Shown here: one piece after another, positions 1 through 7,294 of the stretch
Layout: the number at the start of each line of letters is the position of its first letter
How positions within the stretch are numbered: position 1 is the first letter of the stretch
DNA from: Dysgonamonadaceae bacterium
GTDB lineage: Bacteria > Bacteroidota > Bacteroidia > Bacteroidales > Azobacteroidaceae
DNA length: 10,167 nucleotides
Assembly: GCA_031287395.1 (NCBI GenBank)
Contig: JAITTA010000097.1
Coordinates: 1 to 10,167 of the forward strand
Reading direction: 5' to 3'
The notes under the pieces: model-generated
Told to the model about the DNA's origin: nothing
The model's input: only the letters and a program-made list of their open reading frames with translations
Databases searched by the model: none
Program-made: the position numbers and the translations under genes

Positions 1-1
1 G

Positions 2-139
2 AATCAGGCAGGAAATGTAACACTATTCTCTTTTGACAAAGGACAAGGACTGAGCGAACATACTGCACCTTTCATACTTAGTATGAAATTCAAGTTCAAA
101 ATCATTTATCAACCGATAAATATCACGTACTCTGCATAA
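2..139 (+). pseudogene. Cupin-domain protein fragment (broken, 5' end outside window)
   Basis: The + strand reads open from the left edge to a TAA at 137-139. Its first 24 codons (2-73) encode a peptide containing VTLFSFDKGQGLSEHTAPF, which is the opening beta-strand region of small cupin_2 proteins. In that family this stretch precedes the metal-binding strands and is normally followed by Asp-Ala and the rest of the barrel. Here similarity stops abruptly at the Phe of codon 71-73. The remaining codons to the stop look unrelated and lie opposite a minus-strand coding remnant. About two thirds of a cupin barrel is therefore missing on the 3' side, so this is a remnant rather than a working gene. 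How much lies to the left of the window cannot be seen. The family call rests on recognition of the peptide by eye. Confidence 0.6.
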
Positions 140-163
140 GGGCTCTTTCGTTTCCATATTCAT
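23..163 (-). pseudogene. Possible N-terminal remnant of a MarR-type regulator
   Basis: A 46-codon minus-strand frame starts at ATG 163-161, with an AGGA-like ribosome site just upstream, and ends at a TAG at 25-23. Its first 26 or so residues include LCRVRDIYRLINDFELEF. This resembles the first helix of the small MarR-family regulators of Bacteroidota, which normally continue into a winged helix of about 100 more residues. From about position 85 leftwards the frame runs antisense to the cupin peptide, so the last third is not native sequence. It starts 17 bases after the stop of the thioredoxin remnant in the same direction, which fits a former operon. The MarR assignment is tentative. A coincidental small ORF is the main alternative, although the ribosome site and the helix-like N-terminus argue for a real gene start. 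Confidence 0.35.
70..88. repeat. Perfect 8-bp dyad with 3-base centre
   Basis: TTTCATAC, TTA, GTATGAAA form a 19-base perfect inverted repeat. It sits where the cupin similarity ends and the regulator-like remnant begins. It could be a recombination scar, an operator or a coincidence. It has no T-run, so a terminator is unlikely. Confidence 0.6.
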
Positions 164-180
164 ATTCCTATTGGTTTTGT

Positions 181-412
181 TTATTTGTTTAGAAGAACTT
201 TATCAATAGCTTCCTTTAGTTGCGCTTTGGGCAGAGCACCTTGCGTCATCTGGGGTTGTCCGCCCATCGGAACAAAGAGTAATGTAAGAATAGAACGGAT
301 GCCAAATGCAGCAGCCAACTCCTGTTCTTTTTCAGTGTCGATCTTGTAAATATAGATACTGTCGCCATACTCGGCAGCCAGTTCTTCAAGTATGGGGGCA
401 ATTCATCTTACA
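181..412 (-). pseudogene. Thioredoxin pseudogene, C-terminal part only
   Basis: Read on the minus strand, 402-184 encode 73 residues ending at a TAA (183-181). The segments APILEELAAEYGD, YKIDTEKEQELAAAFGIRS and a C-terminal helix are those of thioredoxin after its active site. Thioredoxin reduces disulfides through a CxxC motif that should lie directly before this part. Here the upstream frame is closed by TGA at 405-403. A Cys-Lys-Met (412-404) that would follow CxxC is out of frame by one base, so an extra A near 403 is likely. No Trp-Cys-Gly-Pro can be read further upstream. The cis-proline loop, normally Ser-Ile-Pro-Thr, reads Ser-Ile-Leu-Thr. Frameshift, missing active site and lost cis-proline together show a decayed gene. 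The family call is strong. A sequencing error could explain the single base but not the other two losses. Confidence 0.85.
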
Positions 413-452
413 AAGGTGCGATTATAAAACGGATTGTCGATAGTTTTGACTT

Positions 453-484
453 TTTGTTCATTTGAGAAAAAAATCATAAATTTG
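453..484 (+). promoter_or_regulatory. Bacteroidota-type promoter for the deacetylase-like gene
   Basis: TTTG at 453-456 (-33 box) is followed after 20 bases by TAAATTTG at 477-484, an exact match to the TAnnTTTG -7 consensus. Transcription would begin around 489-492, giving a leader of about 15 bases before the ATG at 507. The region 400-506 holds no other gene. Confidence 0.65.
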
Positions 485-506
485 TTGCTTGTACTTTCAA
501 AAAAAT

Positions 507-1847
507 ATGATTTTTATTTATTCTTCTTTTCTGAATTCCAGGTTGGAATATGTTGCAGAACATTTGTTCAAAAATATTCTGGGGGTAGATTTTATTTTGA
601 GTGATGATAAAAAAGTATTTCTGGATTATCCGGGTCCCGGTATTAATTATTCCACTGAAAATTTAAATCATGGGATTCATATTTTTCCTCATGGACTCTT
701 GGAAGAAACAGGTTTGAATTTTTATTTAAATACTAATAAGTATTCATGGGAAGGCCTTTTTTGTTTTTTTGCTGCGGAGAAAGGAAATGTTCCTTTCGAT
801 ATTTTTTCAGCATCGTTTTATTTGTTGGCTTCGTATGAAGAATATGGAGTTGCCGAGTCTGATTTGCACGGACGTTTTCCTCCTGAAGAATCGATGGCTT
901 ATAAAAATGGATTTCTGGATATTCCGATAATAGACCGTTGGGCTTATAAACTCAAGGATTTACTGATTGAGACTTTTGGAGAGGAGCAATCCTATCATTT
1001 ACGTTCCTATCGGTTTGTGAGTACATTTGATATTGATTATCCTTATTTATATCGTAATAAGGGCTTGTTGAAAAATACGGCAGGGATACTCCGGGATCTA
1101 TCGAAAGGAAAATTCACGGAAATAACCGGACGTCTGAAAGTTCTTTTGCATTTGGAGGAAGATCCATACATGAAGGCGCTTCGTTGGCTTGATGACTTTC
1201 ATCAGAAACACGGAAAGAATTATTATCTTTTTTCTTTGATTTCCGGATATGGGAAATATGGTAGGAAGACCATTTATCCGCAAAGAAAATATTACCGGTA
1301 TCTGAGGTCTCTTGAACAAGTGGAAATAGGTTTACATGCTTCATACGATAGTTTTCTTGATAAAAAAAGAACGGGTAAGGAAAAACGGAAACTGGAAAAA
1401 AGGTTAGGGAAAAAGATTTATCTGAATCGCCGGCATTATCTGAGGGTCCGGTTGCCTGAAACCTACCGGATCCTGAATGAGTTGGAATTCAGGGAAGATT
1501 TTTCTTTTGCGTATGCAAAATTTCCGGGATTCCGTTCCGGAACGGCAGTGCCTTATTTTTTTTATGATTTGGACCGGGATATCCGTACCGGATTACTTAT
1601 CCGGCCCACTGTTGTCATGGATTCCTGCCTGATGACCCATCAAGGGCTTAAACCGGAAGATTCGTTGTCGAAGTTGAAACAATTGGCTGACGAATGTAAA
1701 AAGTCGGGCGGCGATTTTGTGATGTTATGGCATAATAATCATCTGACGGGCAACCGGGAAAAAAATCCATGGGTGAATGTATTTATTCAATCATTTGAAT
1801 ATGCATTCTCGTTAGAAAATGGTAACTTTGGCGTCAGAAAAAAATAA
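507..1847 (+). CDS. Polysaccharide-deacetylase-like protein (NodB fold, Bacteroidota type)
   Basis: A 446-residue protein with no obvious signal peptide or membrane segment. The C-terminal half (about 165-440) looks like a NodB/CE4 carbohydrate esterase barrel. It has a Phe-Asp-Ile-Asp strand (D175, D177) in place of the usual TFDDG, Gly-Leu-His-Ala-Ser with H277, an Asn-Arg-Arg-His motif with H310, FPGFRSGT at 339-346, and a late Trp-His-Asn-Asn-His with H409 and H412. The N-terminal 165 residues match the extra domain that precedes this barrel in a Bacteroidota family usually annotated as polysaccharide deacetylase. CE4 enzymes remove acetyl groups from glycans using one metal ion; the substrate here is unknown. 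The second His of the classical HxxxH pair is absent, so the metal site differs or activity is altered. An in-frame TTG at 489 would extend the protein by six residues, but it lies at the predicted transcription start, so ATG 507 is preferred. The flippase three genes downstream suggests a surface-glycan role. Confidence 0.75.
   Translation: MIFIYSSFLNSRLEYVAEHLFKNILGVDFILSDDKKVFLDYPGPGINYSTENLNHGIHIFPHGLLEETGLNFYLNTNKYSWEGLFCFFAAEKGNVPFDIFSASFYLLASYEEYGVAESDLHGRFPPEESMAYKNGFLDIPIIDRWAYKLKDLLIETFGEEQSYHLRSYRFVSTFDIDYPYLYRNKGLLKNTAGILRDLSKGKFTEITGRLKVLLHLEEDPYMKALRWLDDFHQKHGKNYYLFSLISGYGKYGRKTIYPQRKYYRYLRSLEQVEIGLHASYDSFLDKKRTGKEKRKLEKRLGKKIYLNRRHYLRVRLPETYRILNELEFREDFSFAYAKFPGFRSGTAVPYFFYDLDRDIRTGLLIRPTVVMDSCLMTHQGLKPEDSLSKLKQLADECKKSGGDFVMLWHNNHLTGNREKNPWVNVFIQSFEYAFSLENGNFGVRKK
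1823..1830 (+). promoter_or_regulatory. Candidate -7 box for upp, inside the 3' end of the preceding gene
   Basis: TAACTTTG fits TAnnTTTG exactly and lies 36 bases before the upp ATG. The nearest upstream TTTG (1794-1797) is 25 bases away, longer than the usual 19-21, so the -33 part is weak. It would let uracil salvage be transcribed independently of the deacetylase-like gene. Confidence 0.4.
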
Positions 1848-1866
1848 AATAAACTTAACTTGTTTA

Positions 1867-2523
1867 ATGAAAGTACATAATTTGTCGGATACCAATAGTA
1901 TTTTGAATCATTTTATCGCGGAAATCCGGGATGTGAATGTCCATTCCGACAGTCTTCGTTTCCGTAAAAATATCGAGAGAATAGGTGAAATTCTTTCTTA
2001 TGAAATCAGCAAAACGCTGGATTATTCGGTTCATCAGGTGAAAACTCCATTGGGAGTGGCAGATGTGTCTCTTTATTCTGAAAAAGTGGTGTTGGCGCCG
2101 GTTCTGCGTGCGGGCTTACCTTTACATCAGGGTTTTCTGCAGTTTTTTGATAAGGCTGAAAATGCATTTGTTTCTGCTTCAAGACAATACAATGTCGATC
2201 ATACCCGTTTTGATATTGTAGTGGAATATTTATCAGCCCCGGATATAGGAGGAAAAACACTGATTATTATCGATCCTATGCTGGCTACCGGCTCTTCTCT
2301 GGATTTGGCATATAAGACCCTTCTGAAAAGAGGGGAACCGGCTAAAATCCATATTGCATGCGCCATAGCAAGCCTTCCGGGAGTCAATGAGATTAAAAAG
2401 ATATTTCCAAAAGATAAGACAACCCTTTGGGTGGGAGCCGTTGACTCGGGTTTGAATGAACATGCCTATATTGTTCCCGGCTTGGGAGATGCCGGTGATT
2501 TGGCTTACGGAAATAAGTTGTAA
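1867..2523 (+). CDS. upp: Uracil phosphoribosyltransferase
   Basis: A 218-residue cytosolic enzyme that joins uracil to PRPP to make UMP in pyrimidine salvage. The PRPP-binding loop is DPMLATGSS (136-144). The C-terminal uracil-binding segment is YIVPGLGDAGDLAYG, starting at Y201. This variant of the usual GDRxFG ending is common in Bacteroidota. The N-terminal NSILNHFIAEIRD and the middle VLAPVLRAGLPL are also family signatures. A longer reading from ATG 1819 would add 16 residues overlapping the previous gene. ATG 1867 gives the expected MKVxNLS start and a typical length, and it lies downstream of the candidate promoter at 1823-1830. The gap to the previous stop is 19 bases. All key motifs look intact. 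Confidence 0.95.
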   Translation: MKVHNLSDTNSILNHFIAEIRDVNVHSDSLRFRKNIERIGEILSYEISKTLDYSVHQVKTPLGVADVSLYSEKVVLAPVLRAGLPLHQGFLQFFDKAENAFVSASRQYNVDHTRFDIVVEYLSAPDIGGKTLIIIDPMLATGSSLDLAYKTLLKRGEPAKIHIACAIASLPGVNEIKKIFPKDKTTLWVGAVDSGLNEHAYIVPGLGDAGDLAYGNKL

Positions 2524-2589
2524 GTTGTCGGTTTTAAGTGGGTTTATTGCGTGGTAAAACTAACGATTTATGACCTAAAATTTTAAAAT

Positions 2590-3615
2590 ATGAGTGATTT
2601 CAATATACGAGACCAACAGATTTCGGATAAGGAGCGGGAATTTGAAAATGTCCTGCGTCCGTTATCGTTCAGGAGTTTCAGCGGTCAGGAGAAGGTCGTT
2701 GAGAATTTGAAGGTATTCGTTATGGCTGCCCGCATGCGTTTGGAGGCTCTTGATCATGTATTATTGCACGGACCTCCCGGACTTGGAAAAACGACTTTGT
2801 CGAACATCATTGCCAATGAGTTGGGTGTAGGGTTCAAGGTGACTTCCGGTCCCGTACTTGATAAACCCGGTGATTTGGCCGGAGTGTTGACTTCCCTGGA
2901 GAAAAATGATGTTCTTTTTATCGATGAAATACACCGGTTAAGTCCTGTGGTGGAAGAATACCTTTATTCCGCCATGGAGGATTACCGGATTGATATCCTG
3001 ATAGATAAGGGACCCAGCGCCCGTTCCATCCAAATCGAACTGGAGCCGTTTACCCTGGTTGGGGCAACGACCCGCAGCGGATTGCTTACTTCTCCTTTAC
3101 GGGCTCGCTTCGGCATTAATCTGCACCTTGAATATTACGATATCGAAACCTTGACGGCGATTGTCAAGCGTTCGTCCGGTATTCTGAACGTGGAATGCAG
3201 CGACAGCGCCGCTGTTGAAATTGCATCCAGAAGTCGCGGCACTCCCCGTATCTGTAATGCTTTGTTGCGCCGTGTGCGTGATTTCGCACAGGTAAAAGGA
3301 ACCGGAAAAATCGATAAAGAGATTGCCTGTTTTGCTTTGGAGTCTTTGAACATCGATAAATATGGGTTGGACGAAATAGACAACAAGATATTGTGTACCA
3401 TCATTGATAAATTCAACGGGGGACCGGTTGGTATCACTACGATTGCAACGGCTTTAGGAGAAGATTCCGGTACGATCGAAGAAGTTTATGAACCTTTTCT
3501 GATCAAGGAAGGATTTTTGAAACGCACTCCCAGAGGACGGGAGGTTACGCCTTTGGCTTATCAGCATTTGGGACGAACACGAACCGGACAACAGGGATAT
3601 TTATGGGGGGATTGA
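2590..3615 (+). CDS. ruvB: Holliday junction branch-migration helicase RuvB
   Basis: A 341-residue AAA+ ATPase. It forms hexameric rings that pull DNA through RuvA-bound Holliday junctions during recombinational repair. Visible parts in order: the N-terminal LRPLSFRSFSGQ linker; Walker A GPPGLGKTT at 61-69; Walker B LFIDEIHR with D112 and E113; sensor-1 and arginine-finger region GATTRSGLLTSPLRARFG at 158-175; and the C-terminal winged helix with GGPVGITTIATALGED and TPRGREVTPLAY. Length and motifs are normal, so it should be functional. ruvA and ruvC are not in the window, so it is not in a ruvAB operon here. The 66-base gap after upp holds no -7 box I can recognise, so read-through from upstream is likely. 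Its last codons overlap the flippase start. Confidence 0.97.
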   Translation: MSDFNIRDQQISDKEREFENVLRPLSFRSFSGQEKVVENLKVFVMAARMRLEALDHVLLHGPPGLGKTTLSNIIANELGVGFKVTSGPVLDKPGDLAGVLTSLEKNDVLFIDEIHRLSPVVEEYLYSAMEDYRIDILIDKGPSARSIQIELEPFTLVGATTRSGLLTSPLRARFGINLHLEYYDIETLTAIVKRSSGILNVECSDSAAVEIASRSRGTPRICNALLRRVRDFAQVKGTGKIDKEIACFALESLNIDKYGLDEIDNKILCTIIDKFNGGPVGITTIATALGEDSGTIEEVYEPFLIKEGFLKRTPRGREVTPLAYQHLGRTRTGQQGYLWGD

Positions 3616-5102
3616 AATCATTGGCGAAAGATACCGTCCTGTACGGTGTAAGCAGTATATTAGGTAGGATACTTAACTGGTTGTTGACGCCTCTTTTTAT
3701 ATCTATTCTGGCTACCAAAGCGGAATATGGAATTGTTACAAACCTTTATTCCTATGTAGCCATCATTATGGTGATCCTTACTTTCGGAATGGAAACAGGT
3801 TTGTTCCGGTTTGCAAATCAGAAAGACAAATACAATCCTGCAACGGTCTATTCCACGACTCTTATATCTGTCGGAACGGTAGTTTTATTGTTCTTTATTC
3901 TCGTCACTATTTTTATTCGGCCTGTAACCGATTGGATTGGAGAGGGAGAAATACGGGTGGCTTATGTTCGTATGATGTTGTGGATTTTGTGTCTGGATGC
4001 TTTCGGTTGTATTCCTTTTGCTTATCTCCGATTGAAGCAACGGCCTTTGAAATTTGCAGCATTAAAGATGTTGCAAATAATATTAAATATAGTATTTTGT
4101 TTGTTTTTTTTAGTCGTTTGCCCGTATATTTATAAGAATTTTCCCGAATGGATCGATTGGTTTTATGAATCCGATTATCAAGTCGGCTATATTTTTATAT
4201 CTAATTTATTGGCAACATTTATCCAAACCTGTTTCCTTTTGTCTGAACTGGCAGGATTCAAATACCGCTTGGATATTGCTTTGCTGAAAAAAATGCTTCG
4301 GTATTCTTTGCCCTTGTTAGTGCTTGGAGTTGCCGGGATGATGAACCAGACGATCGATAAAATTATTTTCCCTAAAATGTATAGCGGTCTAAGCGACGGT
4401 TTTAGTGAATTAGGGGAATATGGGGCCTGTTTTAAGCTGGCCATCATTATGGTGATGTTTACGCAGGCATTTCGTTATGCTTTTGAACCTTTTATTTTTT
4501 CAAGGAACAATAAAGCCGGTCATCGTCAATCGTATGCCGATGCGACGAAGTATTTCATTATTTTGGGTTTGTTGGTTTTCCTTTGTGTTTCTTTTTATTT
4601 GGATATACTGAAATATTTTATTCCAAATCGTAATTATTGGGATGGTTTGAAGATTGTTCCTATTGTATTGATGGGAGAATTGTTTTTTGGAATATATTTT
4701 AATCTTTCGCTTTGGTATAAGCTGACCGATCAGACCCGTTGGGGAGCTATACTATCCATTTTGGGATGTGCGATCATTGTTCTGATCAATGTGTTATTTA
4801 TTCCGCATTATGGATATATGGCTTGTGCCTGGGCTTCTTTTATCGGGAATCTGGCGATTATGTCTGTTTCTTATTTCATGGGGCAGAAAAAATATCCGAT
4901 TCCTTACGACTTGAAATCCGTTGGATTGTATTTCGCTCTGGCTTTGATTTTATATTCGGCAGCAATCCTTCTACCTGTGGAAAATCAATATTTACGTTGG
5001 CTGTATCGTGCATTTCTGATCTGCATTTATCTGGTTGTGCTTATAAAGAGGGATCTGCCTCTAAAAGAGATTCCTTATTTGAATAAAATACTTAGAAGGT
5101 AA
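3603..5102 (+). CDS. Polysaccharide flippase of the MOP superfamily (Wzx-like)
   Basis: A 499-residue integral membrane protein with about 14 hydrophobic segments by eye, roughly at 12-35, 42-65, 83-106, 119-140, 150-175, 192-215, 228-245, 275-298, 315-336, 346-368, 380-400, 403-424, 440-458 and 464-483. The start (MGGLKSLAKDTVLYGVSSILGR) is typical of Wzx/oligosaccharide translocases, which move lipid-linked sugar units across the inner membrane. Positive residues in the early loops fit an N-in topology. ATG 3603 overlaps the ruvB stop by 13 bases in another frame, so translation is probably coupled to ruvB. No glycosyltransferases or polymerase are nearby, so the substrate cannot be inferred. 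A MurJ-like role cannot be excluded, but the sequence looks more like a Wzx-type protein. The stop codon lies in an inverted repeat (5096-5133). Confidence 0.85.
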   Translation: MGGLKSLAKDTVLYGVSSILGRILNWLLTPLFISILATKAEYGIVTNLYSYVAIIMVILTFGMETGLFRFANQKDKYNPATVYSTTLISVGTVVLLFFILVTIFIRPVTDWIGEGEIRVAYVRMMLWILCLDAFGCIPFAYLRLKQRPLKFAALKMLQIILNIVFCLFFLVVCPYIYKNFPEWIDWFYESDYQVGYIFISNLLATFIQTCFLLSELAGFKYRLDIALLKKMLRYSLPLLVLGVAGMMNQTIDKIIFPKMYSGLSDGFSELGEYGACFKLAIIMVMFTQAFRYAFEPFIFSRNNKAGHRQSYADATKYFIILGLLVFLCVSFYLDILKYFIPNRNYWDGLKIVPIVLMGELFFGIYFNLSLWYKLTDQTRWGAILSILGCAIIVLINVLFIPHYGYMACAWASFIGNLAIMSVSYFMGQKKYPIPYDLKSVGLYFALALILYSAAILLPVENQYLRWLYRAFLICIYLVVLIKRDLPLKEIPYLNKILRR

Positions 5103-5133
5103 TGAGGGACACATAAAAACTTTTCATTACCTT
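5096..5133 (+). repeat. Perfect 10-bp inverted repeat across the flippase stop codon and next promoter
   Basis: AAGGTAATGA at 5096-5105 is the exact reverse complement of TCATTACCTT at 5124-5133, with an 18-base spacer. In RNA three G-U pairs could extend the stem inward. The left arm contains the flippase stop codon and the right arm overlaps the -7 box of the next gene. No T-run follows, so it is not a classical terminator. It could be an operator or an mRNA 3' end hairpin. Confidence 0.6.
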
Positions 5134-5135
5134 TG
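5128..5135 (+). promoter_or_regulatory. -7 box of the S46 peptidase promoter
   Basis: TACCTTTG matches TAnnTTTG exactly. No clear TTTG lies 19-21 bases upstream, so the -33 part is degenerate. The start site would be near 5140, giving a very short leader before ATG 5149 or about 20 bases before ATG 5161. Confidence 0.5.
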
Positions 5136-5148
5136 CCTCCTTAAAAAA

Positions 5149-7290
5149 ATGAAGAACATAATGAAAAAAATTTCCTGTTTAATTCCGGGTCTTTTACTGA
5201 CGATCTCTCTTTTTGCCGATGAAGGACTGTGGATGTTGAACAATCTGAAGCAAAATAATTGGACGCGGATGCGTGAACTTGGCCTTACAATGCCCGATCG
5301 GCAATTATATAATCCCGAAGGAGGCTCTTTAAAAGATGCGGTTGTTCATTTTGACGGAGGATGTACGGGAATAACCGTTTCCGATCTTGGGCTTATTTTT
5401 ACCAACCATCATTGCGGATATAGCGCAATCCAGTCGCAAAGTACAGTAGAGCACGATTATCTGAAAGATGGTTTTGTGGCCCGGACTCAGAGAGAGGAAA
5501 TTCCCATTCCGGATATGTATGTTCGTTATTTAATTAAAACAGAGGATGTTACGTTTAAAGTTCTTTCTCAGTTAGAGGGAATTAAGGACGAAACTGAACG
5601 ATTGAAACAGATCGGTAAAATATGTTCGGCTATTGAAGATTCTCTTTCCGATAAAAGTAAATTCATCGAAGCGGAGGTCTCTTCCTATTTTGCAAATAAT
5701 TCCTATCTGCTGAATGTTTATGAAGTATTCAGTGATATCCGGTTGGTTTTTGCGCCGCCTTCTTCGGTCGGTAAATTCGGAGGAGATACCGATAATTGGA
5801 TGTGGCCGCGCCATACGGGTGATTTCAGTATCTTTCGTGTTTATGCCAATGCGGAGAATAAGGCTGCGGAGCATAGAGACTCCAATGTGCCGTATAAACC
5901 TAAATACGTGGCTCCGGTTTCTCTGAAAGGATATGAAGCCAACGATTATTGCATGACTATTGGTTATCCGGGCCGTACTAGTCGTTATCTTTCCTCCTGG
6001 GGTATAAAACAGCGTGTAAACAGCAATAATGTACCTCGTATCGAAGTCCGGGGCATCAAACAGGATATCTGGAAAGAAGCCATGTTGGCAAGCGATGAGG
6101 TTCGTATCAAATATTCGTCAAAATATGCCGGAAGTTCAAATTATTGGAAAAATTCAATTGGAATGAACCGGGGTGTCGAACGTTTGCATGTCATTGAACG
6201 GAAACAGGCTTTGGAGCAACAATTTATTGATTGGATAAATCAGGATCCGGAACGCAAAGATTTCTATGGAGAGGCTTTGGAGTTGATAAAAACCGGTTAT
6301 GAATCAACTGATGAAATTCAGAAAAATATGGTTTATCTTGTTGAAACTTTACTGACAGGGACTGAGTTGACTTATCTGGCGTCTCTGGTTATGACATTTG
6401 ATATGACTAAATCCAAGGAAGAAATGAATCAAGAATTCAATGAGGTCATATTACCGGCTTACAAAGATTATGATCCGGCATTAGACCGGAATGTATTTGC
6501 AGCAATGTTGAAAATATTGAAAAAACGTCTTCCGGAAAACAAATTACCGTCTATTTACAAAGAAATAGATAAGAAATATAAAGGGGATTGTGATAAATAT
6601 GCAGCTCATGTATTCGAAAAATCGGTGATCCCTTACACGGAAAAATTGAAACAAATGATCCTGAACCCCAAGAATGTCAAAAAGATGGATAAAGATCCTG
6701 CTTATGTATTTGTAAAATCGGTCCGGGACGTATTGACTACCTGTCGTGCAGAAGTTGCAACTTATCGTTATGATATTCTGAAAGGGGAGCGTCTGTTCTT
6801 TGCCGGTTTACAACAAATGATGCCCGGCAGGGATTTTGCTTCGGATGCAAATTCAACCATGCGTTTGAGTTATGGAAGTATTGGAGGATATGTTCCTTAC
6901 AACGGGGCATGGTATGATTATTATACAACGACTGCCGGTGTTTTTGAAAAATACCGGAAAGATGATCCGGAATTTGATGTACAACAGGAAATCCTGGATT
7001 TGCTTGGTAATAAAGATTTCGGAGTTTACGGTAATAGGAATAACGACATGAATTTGTGCTTTTTGTCAAATAATGATATTACGGGAGGAAATTCGGGGAG
7101 CCCGATGTTTAATGGAAATGGAGAGGTGATCGGTCTGGCTTTCGACGGTAATTGGGAAGCTATGAGCGGAGACATCGTGTTTGAACCGGAACTTCAAAGA
7201 ACCATTGGTGTGGACATCCGTTATGTGATGTATATGATTGATAAATGGGGAAAATGCGGCCGGTTGCTGGAAGAAATCAAAACAAAATAA
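5149..7290 (+). CDS. Dipeptidyl-peptidase, family S46, DPP7-type
   Basis: A 713-residue exported serine exopeptidase that cuts dipeptides from peptide N-termini in the periplasm, feeding peptide-based nutrition. Residues 5-23 form a signal peptide (MKKISCLIPGLLLTISLFA), probably cleaved before Asp-Glu-Gly. The clan PA triad is visible: H88 in TNHHCGY, D225 in WPRHTGDFSIF, and S649 in GGNSGSP. The residue 18 after the catalytic serine is G667, in FDGNWEAMSGD. In S46 enzymes Gly at this place marks DPP7-type hydrophobic preference, while Arg marks DPP11 (Asp/Glu preference). The alpha-helical cap between about 260 and 570 has the expected size, and total length is normal. Two in-frame ATGs compete. 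ATG 5161 gives a cleaner signal peptide and a longer leader, while 5149 is the longest reading; numbering here is from 5149. The gene is probably transcribed from its own promoter. Confidence 0.92.
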   Translation: MKNIMKKISCLIPGLLLTISLFADEGLWMLNNLKQNNWTRMRELGLTMPDRQLYNPEGGSLKDAVVHFDGGCTGITVSDLGLIFTNHHCGYSAIQSQSTVEHDYLKDGFVARTQREEIPIPDMYVRYLIKTEDVTFKVLSQLEGIKDETERLKQIGKICSAIEDSLSDKSKFIEAEVSSYFANNSYLLNVYEVFSDIRLVFAPPSSVGKFGGDTDNWMWPRHTGDFSIFRVYANAENKAAEHRDSNVPYKPKYVAPVSLKGYEANDYCMTIGYPGRTSRYLSSWGIKQRVNSNNVPRIEVRGIKQDIWKEAMLASDEVRIKYSSKYAGSSNYWKNSIGMNRGVERLHVIERKQALEQQFIDWINQDPERKDFYGEALELIKTGYESTDEIQKNMVYLVETLLTGTELTYLASLVMTFDMTKSKEEMNQEFNEVILPAYKDYDPALDRNVFAAMLKILKKRLPENKLPSIYKEIDKKYKGDCDKYAAHVFEKSVIPYTEKLKQMILNPKNVKKMDKDPAYVFVKSVRDVLTTCRAEVATYRYDILKGERLFFAGLQQMMPGRDFASDANSTMRLSYGSIGGYVPYNGAWYDYYTTTAGVFEKYRKDDPEFDVQQEILDLLGNKDFGVYGNRNNDMNLCFLSNNDITGGNSGSPMFNGNGEVIGLAFDGNWEAMSGDIVFEPELQRTIGVDIRYVMYMIDKWGKCGRLLEEIKTK

Positions 7291-7294
7291 TAAT

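Noticed and set aside
489..506. TTG start extending the deacetylase-like protein by six residues
   Set aside because: It coincides with the transcription start predicted from the 453-484 promoter, and ATG 507 follows at once.
1819..1866. Upstream ATG extending upp by 16 residues
   Set aside because: The added residues do not look like the conserved Upp N-terminus, they overlap the previous gene, and they lie before the likely transcription start.
3135..3437. Minus-strand open frame of 100 codons inside ruvB
   Set aside because: It is fully antisense to conserved RuvB coding sequence and shows no protein-like motifs.
4739..5086. + strand open frame of 115 codons inside the flippase gene in another frame
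   Set aside because: The flippase frame is strongly supported by its membrane segments; the alternative peptide is a frame shadow.
7141..7200. DPP11 (acidic-specific) identity for the S46 peptidase
   Set aside because: The residue 18 after the catalytic serine is Gly rather than the Arg that marks DPP11.
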